From: Aminobacter sp. J41
GTDB lineage: Bacteria > Pseudomonadota > Alphaproteobacteria > Rhizobiales > Rhizobiaceae
DNA: 64,000 nucleotides
Assembly: GCF_000526635.1 (NCBI RefSeq)
Contig: NZ_JAGL01000013.1
Span: 34,536-98,535 of the forward strand
Direction of reading: 5' to 3'
In this document: one piece after another, positions 45,423-53,398 of the stretch
Position numbering within the stretch: the first letter of the stretch is position 1
Layout: each line of letters opens with the position of its first letter
Notes under the pieces: generated by a model
Seen by the model: the letters and a program-made list of their open reading frames with translations, nothing else
What the model was told of the DNA's origin: nothing
The model's database searches: none
Translations under genes and position numbers: made by a program

Positions 45423-47096
45423 GTGCTGACGAACGCAAGATCGCAGCTCCGCATCCTGGCGCGAGATCCCATTCTTCTCGCGCTGGTCGGGGTCATCTTT
45501 GTCTCGATTCTCGTGTTCGTCGTCTATCCGCTGGCGATGGTCTTCATCGCCAGCTTCCAGGAGCGCGGGGTCTGGACTCTTGACCACTACGGATTGCTGG
45601 CGGAGCGCAAGCTTTACCGCAACGCGCTCGCCAACAGTCTTTCTGTAGGCGCGCTCGTCGGCCTGTTCGGCGTTGTCATCGGCTATGTTGCAGCCTTCGT
45701 GCTGACGCGTCTCGACGTGCCGTTCAAGAAGCTGCTGCACCTCATCACGATCCTGCCGATCATCTCGCCGCCCTTCGTGTCGGCGGTGTCGATCCTGTTC
45801 CTGTTCGGCTTCAACGGCCTGATCACAAAGCAGCTGATGGGCTTGCAGGACTTCAGCATCTACGGCTTTCACGGCGTGGTGCTGTCGCAGGTCTTCACCT
45901 TCGCGCCGATCGCCTATCTCTCGCTGCGGGGCGTGCTTGCTTCTATCTCTCCCACCCTTGAGGACGCAGCGCTGAATATTGGCGCGAGCCGCTGGCAGAC
46001 CTTCTGGAAGGTCACCTTCCCGCTAACTCTGCCGGGTATTGCCAGCGCGTTCCTCATCGTCTTCATCGAGTCGCTCGCAGACTTCGGCAATCCGCTGGTG
46101 CTGGCGGGCGCTGCCTTCCCGATGCTGGCGCCGCAGGCCTATCTGGAGATCACCGGCTCGTTCAACTTGCCGCGGGGCGCGATGCTTGCCGTTATCCTGA
46201 TCATCCCGTCGATCACGGCATTCGCTATCCAGCGCTACTGGCTCTCCAAGCGGCAGTACGTGACCGTCACCGGTAAGCCGACCGCTTCGACGTCGAAAAT
46301 CGTCAGCGACCCGGTCAAGTGGCTGCTTTATGCCTTCGTGCTGCTGTTCGCGCTGATCGTCGTGGCATTCTACACGGTCATTGTTGTCGGCGCGATTACC
46401 AAGGTCTGGGGGTTCGACTACACGCTGACGCTGGCGCACTTCGCCTATGTCTTCAACGTCGGCTTCAAGACCGTCACCGACACGCTGATCATCGCGCTGA
46501 TCACTACTCCGATCAGCGGTCTCTTCGGCATGCTGGTCGCCTTCCTCGTCGTGCGCCGCAACTTCCCGGGCAAGAGCGCGATGGAGTTTGGCTCGATCCT
46601 GTCCTACGCAGTGCCGGGCACCGTGGTCGGCATCGGCTACATCCTTGCGTTCAACAGCTATCCGCTGATCCTGACCGGCACGCTGACGATCCTGGTGCTC
46701 TGCTTCCTGTTCCGCTACGTGCCGGTGGGCATCCAGTCGGGCATCGCAGTGCTGCGCCAGATCGATCCGTCGATCGAGGAAGCTGCGCAGAACCTCGGCG
46801 CGAGCTCGCTGACGACGTTCCGCAAGGTGACGCTGCCGCTGATCGCGCCGGCATTTTTCTCCGGTCTCGTCTACGCCTTTGTACGTGCCATGACCGCGAT
46901 CAGCGCCGCGATCTTCCTCGTTTCCGCGAACTGGAACCTGATGACGGTGCAGATCCTCAATCAGGTTGGCTCCGGTCGTCTCGGCGTCGCCGCGGCCTAC
47001 TCGATCCTGGTGATTCTGATCGTGCTGGTCGCAATCGGCGTCATCAACGCCTTCGTCAATCGCATGACGAGACATACGAACATGGTGAGGTTCTGA
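45423..47096 (+). CDS. ABC importer permease, FbpB-like double-domain
   Basis: The 557-residue protein has about 12 helices in two homologous halves (residues 15-285 and 295-550). Each half carries an importer coupling loop: ISPTLEDAALNIGASRW near residue 175 and IDPSIEEAAQNLGASSL near residue 445. A fused permease of this size is typical for FbpB/PhnU-type systems, where one chain forms the whole channel. It uses a GTG start 18 bases after the binding-protein stop, and its stop shares a base with the ATPase start (TGATG). Confidence 0.92.
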   Translation: MLTNARSQLRILARDPILLALVGVIFVSILVFVVYPLAMVFIASFQERGVWTLDHYGLLAERKLYRNALANSLSVGALVGLFGVVIGYVAAFVLTRLDVPFKKLLHLITILPIISPPFVSAVSILFLFGFNGLITKQLMGLQDFSIYGFHGVVLSQVFTFAPIAYLSLRGVLASISPTLEDAALNIGASRWQTFWKVTFPLTLPGIASAFLIVFIESLADFGNPLVLAGAAFPMLAPQAYLEITGSFNLPRGAMLAVILIIPSITAFAIQRYWLSKRQYVTVTGKPTASTSKIVSDPVKWLLYAFVLLFALIVVAFYTVIVVGAITKVWGFDYTLTLAHFAYVFNVGFKTVTDTLIIALITTPISGLFGMLVAFLVVRRNFPGKSAMEFGSILSYAVPGTVVGIGYILAFNSYPLILTGTLTILVLCFLFRYVPVGIQSGIAVLRQIDPSIEEAAQNLGASSLTTFRKVTLPLIAPAFFSGLVYAFVRAMTAISAAIFLVSANWNLMTVQILNQVGSGRLGVAAAYSILVILIVLVAIGVINAFVNRMTRHTNMVRF

Positions 47097-48160
47097 TGGC
47101 TGAGGCTGTCGTCATCCGCGAGCTGAACAAGCAGTTCGCAAGCCCTGATGCACCGGAAAGGACCGTCCATGCGGTTCGAAGCGTCAACCTGACGGTTGAA
47201 CCCGGCCAGCTCGTCACGCTGCTCGGCCCCTCAGGCTGCGGCAAGACCACGCTCCTGCGTATGATCGCCGGCTTCGAGGAACCGACCTCGGGCGACATCA
47301 TGTTCGGCGAGCGTCGCATGAACAATGTCGCGCCGAACCGCCGTGATGCGGCGATGGTTTTCCAGTCCTACGCGATCTTCCCGCACCTGTCGGTCTACGA
47401 GAACGTCGTCTTCGGCCTGCGGCTGAAGGGTCTTTCTGCATCCGAGATCAAGGCCAAGGCCGACCGCATCCTCGAGATCACCGGCCTGACCGCGATGCAG
47501 AAGCGCTCGCCGAACCAGCTCTCGGGCGGCCAGCAGCAGCGCGTCGCGCTTGCCCGCGCGATCGTCATGGAGCCGCGCGTGCTCCTGTTCGATGAACCGC
47601 TGTCGAACCTCGATGCGAAGCTGCGCGAGACGATGCGCGTCGAAATCCGCGAACTGCAGCAGCGCCTCGGCATCACCTCGCTCTACGTGACGCACGACCA
47701 GATCGAGGCGATGAGCATTTCCGACCAGATCGTCGTGATGAATGGAGGTGTGGTCGAGCAAATCGGCTCGCCGCGCGAGGTCTACGCGCGCCCGGCCAGC
47801 CGCTTCGTTGCCGACTTCATTGGAAAGGCGAACTTCGTCAAGGGCAAGGTCGTACCCGGCGGCGTCGAGATCTCCGGCAAGCACTTCACCCTGGCGAACC
47901 CGACCACCAAGCCGGACGGCACGAACGTCGAACTGGTGCTGCGTCCGGAAGCAATTTCGCTTTCGGACGAGAGCGGCATCTTCGCTGCTACGGTGAAGCG
48001 CGCCATGTTCCTCGGCAACGTGGCCGAGTATCTGCTTGATGTCGAAGGTCTCGGCGAGTGGCTGGTCGACGTTTCCAACCCCGGCGAACGCGGCCTGTTC
48101 CAGCAGGGTTCGCGGGTCTTCGCCTCGCCGTCGCAGGCTTCGCTGCACGTTCTGCCATAA
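47096..48160 (+). CDS. ABC importer ATP-binding protein, FbpC-like
   Basis: The 354-residue ATPase has Walker [10 protein letters not shown] near residue 42, signature [14 protein letters not shown] near residue 141, Walker [13 protein letters not shown] near residue 162, and a C-terminal TOBE-type domain (about residues 275-350). I start at ATG 47096 overlapping the permease stop; the longer open frame upstream lies inside the permease gene and has shadow composition. It energises the FbpB-like permease. Confidence 0.92.
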   Translation: MAEAVVIRELNKQFASPDAPERTVHAVRSVNLTVEPGQLVTLLGPSGCGKTTLLRMIAGFEEPTSGDIMFGERRMNNVAPNRRDAAMVFQSYAIFPHLSVYENVVFGLRLKGLSASEIKAKADRILEITGLTAMQKRSPNQLSGGQQQRVALARAIVMEPRVLLFDEPLSNLDAKLRETMRVEIRELQQRLGITSLYVTHDQIEAMSISDQIVVMNGGVVEQIGSPREVYARPASRFVADFIGKANFVKGKVVPGGVEISGKHFTLANPTTKPDGTNVELVLRPEAISLSDESGIFAATVKRAMFLGNVAEYLLDVEGLGEWLVDVSNPGERGLFQQGSRVFASPSQASLHVLP

Positions 48161-48225
48161 GGCTTCGGCCGAACATTTTTCCTTCTCCGGCGTTCGGATG
48201 ACGAAGCTGGAGAAGGAGATGTGTC

Positions 48226-48417
48226 ATGCCAGCCAAATCAAAGGCGCAGCAGAAAGCCGCCGGCGCGGCACTCTCTGCCAAGCGCGGCGACGCGAAGAAG
48301 AGCGACCTCAAGGGCGCGTCCCGCGACATGTACGAGTCGATGAGCGAGAAGCAGCTCGACGAGTTGGCCTCCACCAAGCGCAAGGGCAAGCCCGAGCACG
48401 TCGACAATGACAAGTAA
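48226..48417 (+). CDS. small DUF3008-family protein
   Basis: The 63-residue basic protein (starts MPAKSKAQQKAAGAALSAKR) is rich in Lys, Ala, Ser and Asp, has no hydrophobic core and is probably mostly disordered or helical. The sequence matches my memory of the DUF3008 family, small proteins often found in rhizobia and other proteobacteria. ATG 48226 has GGAGAAGGAG upstream, a very strong ribosome site, and a terminator follows directly. Function is not established. Confidence 0.82.
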   Translation: MPAKSKAQQKAAGAALSAKRGDAKKSDLKGASRDMYESMSEKQLDELASTKRKGKPEHVDNDK

Positions 48418-48435
48418 ATTCCCGAATGGAATGAG

Positions 48436-48465
48436 AAAGGGCGGCCGGAGTGCCGCCCTTTGTAT
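48436..48465 (+). terminator. rho-independent terminator between DUF3008 gene and tex
   Basis: AAAGGGCGGC (48436-48445) pairs with GCCGCCCTTT (48452-48461) around a 6-nt loop, followed by GTATT. It lies between convergent genes and could act in both directions, because the opposite strand has the matching run of T at the stem end. Confidence 0.85.
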
Positions 48466-48471
48466 TGATGC

Positions 48472-50802
48472 CTATTTCTTCTTGTTGAAGGCTGCGGCGA
48501 GAGCGGCTCCCAGCGCTCCCTGCCCTGCCCCGCCCTCACGAGAACGATCGTTGCGGCCACTACCCCTGGCGTGCTGCGGCATATTTTGTCGTCCGCCGCT
48601 TGCGGGACGTTCATTGGAGCGCCCGCCGCCGGCACCAGCATCCTTGCGCATCGACAGCCCGATGCGATTGCGCTTGATGTCGACCTCTGTGACGGTGACC
48701 TTCACCACGTCGCCTGCCTTCACCACCTCATGCGGATCCTTGATGAAGCGATCGGCCAGCTGCGACACGTGCACCAGGCCGTCTTGGTGGACGCCGATGT
48801 CAACGAAGGCGCCGAAGGCGGCGACGTTGGTCACCGTCCCTTCAAGCACCATGCCGGGCTTGAGGTCCTTGATGTCATCGATGCCTTCCGCGAAGGTTGC
48901 GGTCTTGAAGGCCGGGCGCGGGTCGCGGCCGGGCTTTTCCAACTCGGCAATTATGTCCTTGACCGTCGGAAGGCCGAAGCGTTCGTCAACGAAGACCCGC
49001 GGATCGAGCGCCTTGAGGGCGGCAGCGTCACCCATCAACGCGCGCACGTCACGGCCGCAGGCCTGGACGATCTTTCGGGCAACGCCATAGGCTTCCGGGT
49101 GCACCGCTGAAGCATCGAGCGGCTCGTCACCGTCGCGGATGCGCAGGAAGCCCGCGCTCTGCTCAAAGGTGCGCTGGCCAAGCCGCGCAACGTTCAGCAG
49201 TTCCTTTCGGCTCCTGAACGGGCCGTTGGCATTTCGATGCGCCACAATGGCTTCGGCGAGAGAGGAGCCGAGGCCCGACACGCGCGCGAGCAGCGAAGCG
49301 GAAGCCGTGTTGAGGTCGACGCCGACCGCGTTCACCGCGTCCTCGACCACCGCGTCCAGCGCGCGTGCGAGGCGATACTGGTCGACGTCGTGCTGGTACT
49401 GGCCGACGCCGATTGACTTCGGCTCGATCTTCACGAGCTCGGCGAGCGGGTCCTGCAGGCGGCGGGCAATCGAGACCGCGCCGCGCAGCGACACGTCGAG
49501 GTCGGGAAATTCGGCCGCAGCGGTTTCGGATGCGGAATAGACGGAGGCGCCCGCTTCCGAAACGATCACCTTGATCGGCTTCGGCGGCGGCATGTCGGAG
49601 ATCATCTCGGCGACCAGTTTTTCGGTCTCGCGGCTACCGGTGCCATTGCCGATAGCGATCAGCTCGACATTGTGCTTGCGGATCAGCGAGGCGAGTTCGG
49701 CCTGCGTGCCACGCACGTCGTTCTTCGGCGGGAACGGGTATACCGTCGTCGTCGCGAGCACCTTGCCCGTCCCGTCGACAACCGCCACCTTCACGCCGGT
49801 ACGGATGCCGGGGTCGAGGCCCATGGTCGGACGCGAGCCGGCGGGCGCGGCCAGCAGCAGGTCCTTGAGGTTGCGGGCAAAGACGTTGATCGCCTCTTCG
49901 TCAGCACGCTCGCGCATGTCGCGCATGAGGTCGAGCGAGAGTGACAACGACAGCTTCACGCGCCAGGTCCAGCCAGCGACGTCGAGCAACCAAGCATCGC
50001 CCGGCAGCGTCGAGCCGATGTCGTAGGCGTTGGCGATCATCCGCACCACCGGCTTTATCGGCGACGGATCGTCGGCATCGACCTCTATGTCGAGCGCCAG
50101 CACGTCCTCGTTGCGTCCGCGCAACATGGCGAGCGCGCGGTGGCTCGGTACCGTCGCCCAGCGTTCGACGTGGTCGAAATAGTCTGAGAACTTGGCACCG
50201 GCTTCTTGCTTACCCTCGATCACGCGGGAGCGCAGGAAGGCGTGCTCCTTCATGTAGTTGCGCAGCTTGCCGATCAGTTCAGCATTTTCCGAGACCCGCT
50301 CGGCGATAATGTCGCGCGCACCTTCCAGCGCCGACTTCACGTCCGGCACTTCGTCGGTGATGTAGCCGGCTGCCAGCTCGCCCGGCAGTGAAGCACGATT
50401 GGCAAGGATTGCCTCGGCCAGTGGCAGCAGGCCGCGCTCGATCGCGATCTGCGCCTTGGTGCGGCGCTTCGGCTTGTAGGGAAGGTAAAGGTCCTCAAGG
50501 TCCGCCTTGGTAGCAGCCGCCGCGATGCCGGCTTCCAGCGCCGGGGTCAGCTTGCCCTGCTCGCGGATCGAGTTGAGGATCGTCTCGCGCCGCGCTTCCA
50601 GTTCGCGCAGGTAGATCAGCCGTTCAGAGAGAAGACGAAGCTGCGTGTCATCCAGCCCGCCGGTGACTTCCTTGCGGTAGCGGGCGATGAACGGGACGGT
50701 CGCTCCCTCGTCCAGCAGCCCGATCGCTGCCTCGGCCTGTTGCGGTCGTGCTCCGATCTCGTCGGCGATACGGGCGGCAAGCTTTTTGATGTCTGTAGCC
50801 AT
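48472..50802 (-). CDS. tex: Tex-family RNA-binding transcription accessory protein
   Basis: The 776-residue protein has the full Tex layout: N-terminal helical Tex domain (residues 1-190, with [18 protein letters not shown]), a YqgF-like RNase H fold (about residues 325-450, [15 protein letters not shown]), helix-hairpin-helix segments (about residues 490-560, [18 protein letters not shown]) and an S1 RNA-binding domain (about residues 645-715). A glycine- and arginine-rich disordered tail of about 55 residues follows. It binds nucleic acids and is thought to affect transcription or RNA turnover. It is a single-gene unit. Confidence 0.95.
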   Translation of the reverse strand: MATDIKKLAARIADEIGARPQQAEAAIGLLDEGATVPFIARYRKEVTGGLDDTQLRLLSERLIYLRELEARRETILNSIREQGKLTPALEAGIAAAATKADLEDLYLPYKPKRRTKAQIAIERGLLPLAEAILANRASLPGELAAGYITDEVPDVKSALEGARDIIAERVSENAELIGKLRNYMKEHAFLRSRVIEGKQEAGAKFSDYFDHVERWATVPSHRALAMLRGRNEDVLALDIEVDADDPSPIKPVVRMIANAYDIGSTLPGDAWLLDVAGWTWRVKLSLSLSLDLMRDMRERADEEAINVFARNLKDLLLAAPAGSRPTMGLDPGIRTGVKVAVVDGTGKVLATTTVYPFPPKNDVRGTQAELASLIRKHNVELIAIGNGTGSRETEKLVAEMISDMPPPKPIKVIVSEAGASVYSASETAAAEFPDLDVSLRGAVSIARRLQDPLAELVKIEPKSIGVGQYQHDVDQYRLARALDAVVEDAVNAVGVDLNTASASLLARVSGLGSSLAEAIVAHRNANGPFRSRKELLNVARLGQRTFEQSAGFLRIRDGDEPLDASAVHPEAYGVARKIVQACGRDVRALMGDAAALKALDPRVFVDERFGLPTVKDIIAELEKPGRDPRPAFKTATFAEGIDDIKDLKPGMVLEGTVTNVAAFGAFVDIGVHQDGLVHVSQLADRFIKDPHEVVKAGDVVKVTVTEVDIKRNRIGLSMRKDAGAGGGRSNERPASGGRQNMPQHARGSGRNDRSREGGAGQGALGAALAAAFNKKK

Positions 50803-51128
50803 AACTCACACGGAATCAGAAGAACGGGGCACCATACCCACGCACGGAGGTGATTTCTAACCTTTGTGAGGTGCGACATCCGGCGCAGGGCTTCTGCTGT
50901 CTATAGCGCCTGCTAACGCCTTGAAAACGCCGAAAAAATCCCCACATTGAAGTTATGTGCATGAAAACGTTCATCAGAATGACGAGGCTTGCCGGCGAAG
51001 CGCGGACTTCGGCCCGGAGCGTCGTTCTTCATCCTGAACGCCGCACCTGACCAGGACGCTCCGGGCACAGCCTCAAGAACATAGCGGCTTTTGCGATGCT
51101 AACGGCATCGCCAAGCTGGAGCGTGCCA
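50803..51128. other. intergenic region with long inverted repeat
   Basis: The 326 bases hold the tex promoter on the minus side and the leader of the zinc-ribbon/Nudix operon on the plus side. The main visible structure is the 12-bp inverted repeat at 51012-51066. I see no additional gene; one in-frame ATG at 51096 could lengthen the zinc-ribbon protein by 11 residues. Confidence 0.55.
51012..51066. repeat. 12-bp inverted repeat with 31-nt loop
   Basis: GCCCGGAGCGTC (51012-51023) and GACGCTCCGGGC (51055-51066) are perfect inverted copies. It may be an RNA hairpin in the leader of the zinc-ribbon gene or a dispersed repeat. Confidence 0.65.
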
Positions 51129-51260
51129 ATGTACCATTTCTGGAACCGCCCGATCTGTCCTTCCTGCCGTCGAACCCTTCCGCGAGCCGCCTGGCGCTGC
51201 CCGTGGTGCAAGGTGCCCGCCCCGATCCATCCACGTGACGGCATGGGAGGGCTGCGTTGA
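51129..51260 (+). CDS. 43-residue zinc-ribbon protein coupled to a Nudix gene
   Basis: ATG 51129 has GGAG 7 bases upstream. The frame encodes 43 residues with C10-P-S-C13 and C24-P-W-C27, a four-cysteine zinc ribbon, in a basic and aromatic background (MYHFWNRPICPSCRR start). The stop TGA at 51258-51260 overlaps the TTG start of the Nudix gene, so translation is coupled. Small ribbons of this kind often bind RNA or protein partners. The good ribosome site, tidy double CxxC and coupling argue for a real gene even though it is very short. I know no named family for it. Confidence 0.72.
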   Translation: MYHFWNRPICPSCRRTLPRAAWRCPWCKVPAPIHPRDGMGGLR

Positions 51261-51769
51261 CCGCGATCATCGAACAGGTTGAAACCCACCCGCGTCCTGC
51301 AGTTCTCGAAGCGTCCGCCCGGCAATACGGTGTTCTGCCGTGGCGGCTCTCCGGTAATGGCGAGTTGCAGATCTTGCTCATCACGTCCTTGAAGCGGCGG
51401 CGCTGGGTCGTGCCAAAGGGCTGGCCCGCCAGCGGACAGGCGCCGTTCATGGCCGCTGCCATTGAGGCCTTCGAGGAGGCCGGCGTCATTGGTGACATCG
51501 GCCCCAACATCGTTGCCGAATACAGCTGCATGAGCGATCGGGAGGTCGGCCCCCCCCTGCCCTGCCGGGTTGCCCTCTTCGGCTTCCGGGTGCGGGGGAC
51601 GCTGACGCATTGGCAGGATGCGGGTAGGCGGAAGCGGCGCTGGTTTAACGTCAGTGAAGCTGCGAAGCTGATCGACGAACCTGAGCTTGCCGAGTTCCTT
51701 GCGCGCCTCGCCGAGGAACCGGAAATCCTCACCAGACAGCCACGGCGGCGTATACTACCCGCTTCGTGA
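51257..51769 (+). CDS. Nudix hydrolase with altered Nudix box
   Basis: The 170-residue protein has the Nudix fold in about residues 22-150 and resembles the diphosphoinositol/diadenosine polyphosphate-type branch (WVVPKGWP). The Nudix box reads G-x5-Q-x7-I-E-A-x-E-E-x-G-V: the first Glu is Gln and the usual Arg is Ile, while the metal-binding E-x3-E pattern (IEAFEEAGV) is intact. Activity is therefore plausible but could be changed. TTG 51257 has GGGAGG 6 bases upstream and overlaps the stop of the zinc-ribbon gene. It would cleave a nucleoside diphosphate derivative; the substrate is unknown. Confidence 0.85.
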   Translation: MTAIIEQVETHPRPAVLEASARQYGVLPWRLSGNGELQILLITSLKRRRWVVPKGWPASGQAPFMAAAIEAFEEAGVIGDIGPNIVAEYSCMSDREVGPPLPCRVALFGFRVRGTLTHWQDAGRRKRRWFNVSEAAKLIDEPELAEFLARLAEEPEILTRQPRRRILPAS

Positions 51770-51829
51770 GGCGCGTTATCGCCAACGCAAGTTTAACGGG
51801 AGAAACTGAAGCGGCGGCCAATGAAATTA

Positions 51830-51857
51830 TTGATCGCCGCTCCATTGGTGCTATAAG
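51830..51857 (+). promoter_or_regulatory. sigma70-like promoter of the polyamine operon leader
   Basis: TTGATC (51830-51835), 16 bases, then TATAAG (51852-51857; 5 of 6 match to TATAAT). Transcription would start near 51864 and leave a leader of about 385 nt before the decarboxylase ATG at 52250. Confidence 0.55.
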
Positions 51858-51905
51858 GCCCGCCTGCTTATGATGCAGCTTCATCTACTGGTTGGAGAGG
51901 ACGCC

Positions 51906-52124
51906 ATGATGTGCGACGCCCTCTTCCAATTGGGGATGGGCCCAGTCGTACTGGAAGCCACCCAAACGGAAGAACCTTCGAGCATGCCGCTCATGAGAGC
52001 GTGCGATGCCAGTCTCCGTGATACCTTCGCCGGTATGACGCCCCAGTTGCGCCTGCCATTCAGGCCGAATTTTCCGTACCCACGCCGAGGTAACAGCGCG
52101 AAAGCGCTTATTACTTCGGCATAG
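51906..52124 (+). CDS. upstream ORF in the polyamine-operon leader
   Basis: ATG 51906 has GGAGAGG 5 bases upstream, a strong ribosome site, and opens a frame of 72 residues (MMCDALFQLGMGPVV start). In-frame ATGs also occur at 51870 and 51873. The stop TAG at 52122-52124 lies directly at the foot of a 15-bp hairpin (52084-52120), so ribosomes translating the ORF would open that hairpin. This geometry fits a translational or attenuation control element. I recognise no protein family; the peptide itself may matter less than its translation. Confidence 0.55.
   Translation: MMCDALFQLGMGPVVLEATQTEEPSSMPLMRACDASLRDTFAGMTPQLRLPFRPNFPYPRRGNSAKALITSA
52084..52120 (+). ncRNA. leader hairpin with GAAA tetraloop (candidate regulatory RNA)
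   Basis: Bases 52084-52093 pair with 52111-52120 (10 pairs, one G-U), then after a small internal loop 52095-52099 pair with 52104-52108 around a GAAA tetraloop. It is one of the most stable RNA structures in the window, it covers the last codons of the upstream ORF, and it precedes a second hairpin at 52132-52156. Confidence 0.6.
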
Positions 52125-52131
52125 GCGATGC

Positions 52132-52156
52132 CTGCCAACCTCGGCGAGGCTGGCAG
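52132..52156 (+). ncRNA. second leader hairpin upstream of the decarboxylase gene
   Basis: CTGCCA and TGGCAG (52132-52137, 52151-52156) enclose CCTC-GGC-GAGG, giving 10 pairs with one mismatch and a 3-nt loop. There is no T-run after it, so it is not a classical terminator. A smaller CCGGC-AAAT-GCCGG hairpin follows at 52215-52228, shortly before the ribosome site. Confidence 0.55.
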
Positions 52157-52249
52157 CTGAGCATTAACTTCCCACGCGGCTGGCACACCGCTGCGTGATC
52201 CATCTCCCGTTATTCCGGCAAATGCCGGCAAGAATTAGCAGGTCTGCCC

Positions 52250-53362
52250 ATGTCCGCTTCGAGCGAGCCGCGTACGCCTTACTACCTGATCGACAAGTCC
52301 AAGCTTCTGGCGAACATGCAGAAGATCGACCGCGTGCGCGAGCAGTCGGGCGCGAAGGCGCTGCTGGCGTTGAAGTGCTTTGCCACCTGGTCGGTGTTCG
52401 ACCTGATGCGCGAGCACATGGACGGCACGACCTCGTCGTCGCTCAACGAGGTGCGCCTTGGCCGCCAGCGCTTCGGCGGCGAGACGCACGCCTATTCGGT
52501 GGCGTGGGCTGACCATGAGATCGATGAGGCCGTGTCCTACTCGGACAAGATCATCTTCAACTCGATCCAGCAGCTGGAGCGCTTTGCGGGTAATGCTGCG
52601 GGCATCGTGCGCGGCCTTCGCCTCAACCCCGGCGTATCGTCCTCGTCCTTTGACCTTGCCGATCCGGCGCGTCCGTTCTCGCGCCTGGGCGAGTGGGACC
52701 AGGAGAAGGTGCTGCCGGTTATGGACAAGATCACCGGCTTCATGATCCACAACAACTGCGAGAATAGCGACTTCGGCCTGTTCTCCCGCATGCTTGACCA
52801 GATCGAGGAGCGGTTCGGCGAGCTCCTGAAGCGCGCCGAGTGGGTCAGCCTTGGCGGCGGCATCCACTTCACCGGCGAAGGCTACCCAATCGACGACTTC
52901 TGCGCGCGCCTCAAGGCCTTCTCGCAGAAGTTCGGCGTGCAGGTCTATCTCGAGCCGGGTGAGGCTTCGATCACCAAGTCGACGACTCTTGAGGTGACCG
53001 TGCTCGACACGCTGTTCAACGGCAAGCACCTCGCCGTGGTCGACTCATCGATCGAGGCGCATATGCTCGACCTGTTGATCTACCGCGAGAACGCGAAGAT
53101 CGCGCCGAACCAGGGCGACCACGAGATCATGATCTGCGGCAAGTCGTGCCTGGCTGGCGACATCTTCGGCACGTTCCGCTTCCCAGAGCCCCTGAAGGTC
53201 GGCGACCGCATTTCGGTGCAGGACGCCGCCGGCTACACGATGGTCAAGAAGAACTGGTTCAACGGCGTGGCCATGCCCGCTATCGCAATCCGCGAGCTGG
53301 ACGGATCGATCCGCACCGTTCGCGAGTTTGGCTACGACGACTACGAGTCGAGCCTCTCCTGA
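52250..53362 (+). CDS. nspC: carboxynorspermidine/carboxyspermidine decarboxylase
   Basis: The 370-residue protein is an alanine-racemase-fold PLP decarboxylase. The PLP lysine is K42 in ALLALKCFA, followed by MDGTTSSSLNEVRLG near residue 67. SLGGGIHFTGEGYP near residue 202 carries the glycine-rich phosphate loop, and GKSCLAGDIFG near residue 299 carries the catalytic cysteine. These patterns are characteristic of NspC rather than of ornithine or diaminopimelate decarboxylases. It removes CO2 from carboxyspermidine or carboxynorspermidine in the alternative spermidine route. The next gene encodes the matching dehydrogenase 18-36 bases on. Confidence 0.92.
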   Translation: MSASSEPRTPYYLIDKSKLLANMQKIDRVREQSGAKALLALKCFATWSVFDLMREHMDGTTSSSLNEVRLGRQRFGGETHAYSVAWADHEIDEAVSYSDKIIFNSIQQLERFAGNAAGIVRGLRLNPGVSSSSFDLADPARPFSRLGEWDQEKVLPVMDKITGFMIHNNCENSDFGLFSRMLDQIEERFGELLKRAEWVSLGGGIHFTGEGYPIDDFCARLKAFSQKFGVQVYLEPGEASITKSTTLEVTVLDTLFNGKHLAVVDSSIEAHMLDLLIYRENAKIAPNQGDHEIMICGKSCLAGDIFGTFRFPEPLKVGDRISVQDAAGYTMVKKNWFNGVAMPAIAIRELDGSIRTVREFGYDDYESSLS

Positions 53363-53398
53363 GTTAACCTCCCCTGTTGCATGGAGTTCACGCACGGA

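Noticed and set aside
46023..47075. 350-residue open frame on the minus strand
   Set aside because: It is opposite the FbpB-like permease and is extremely rich in Arg, Asp, Glu and His.
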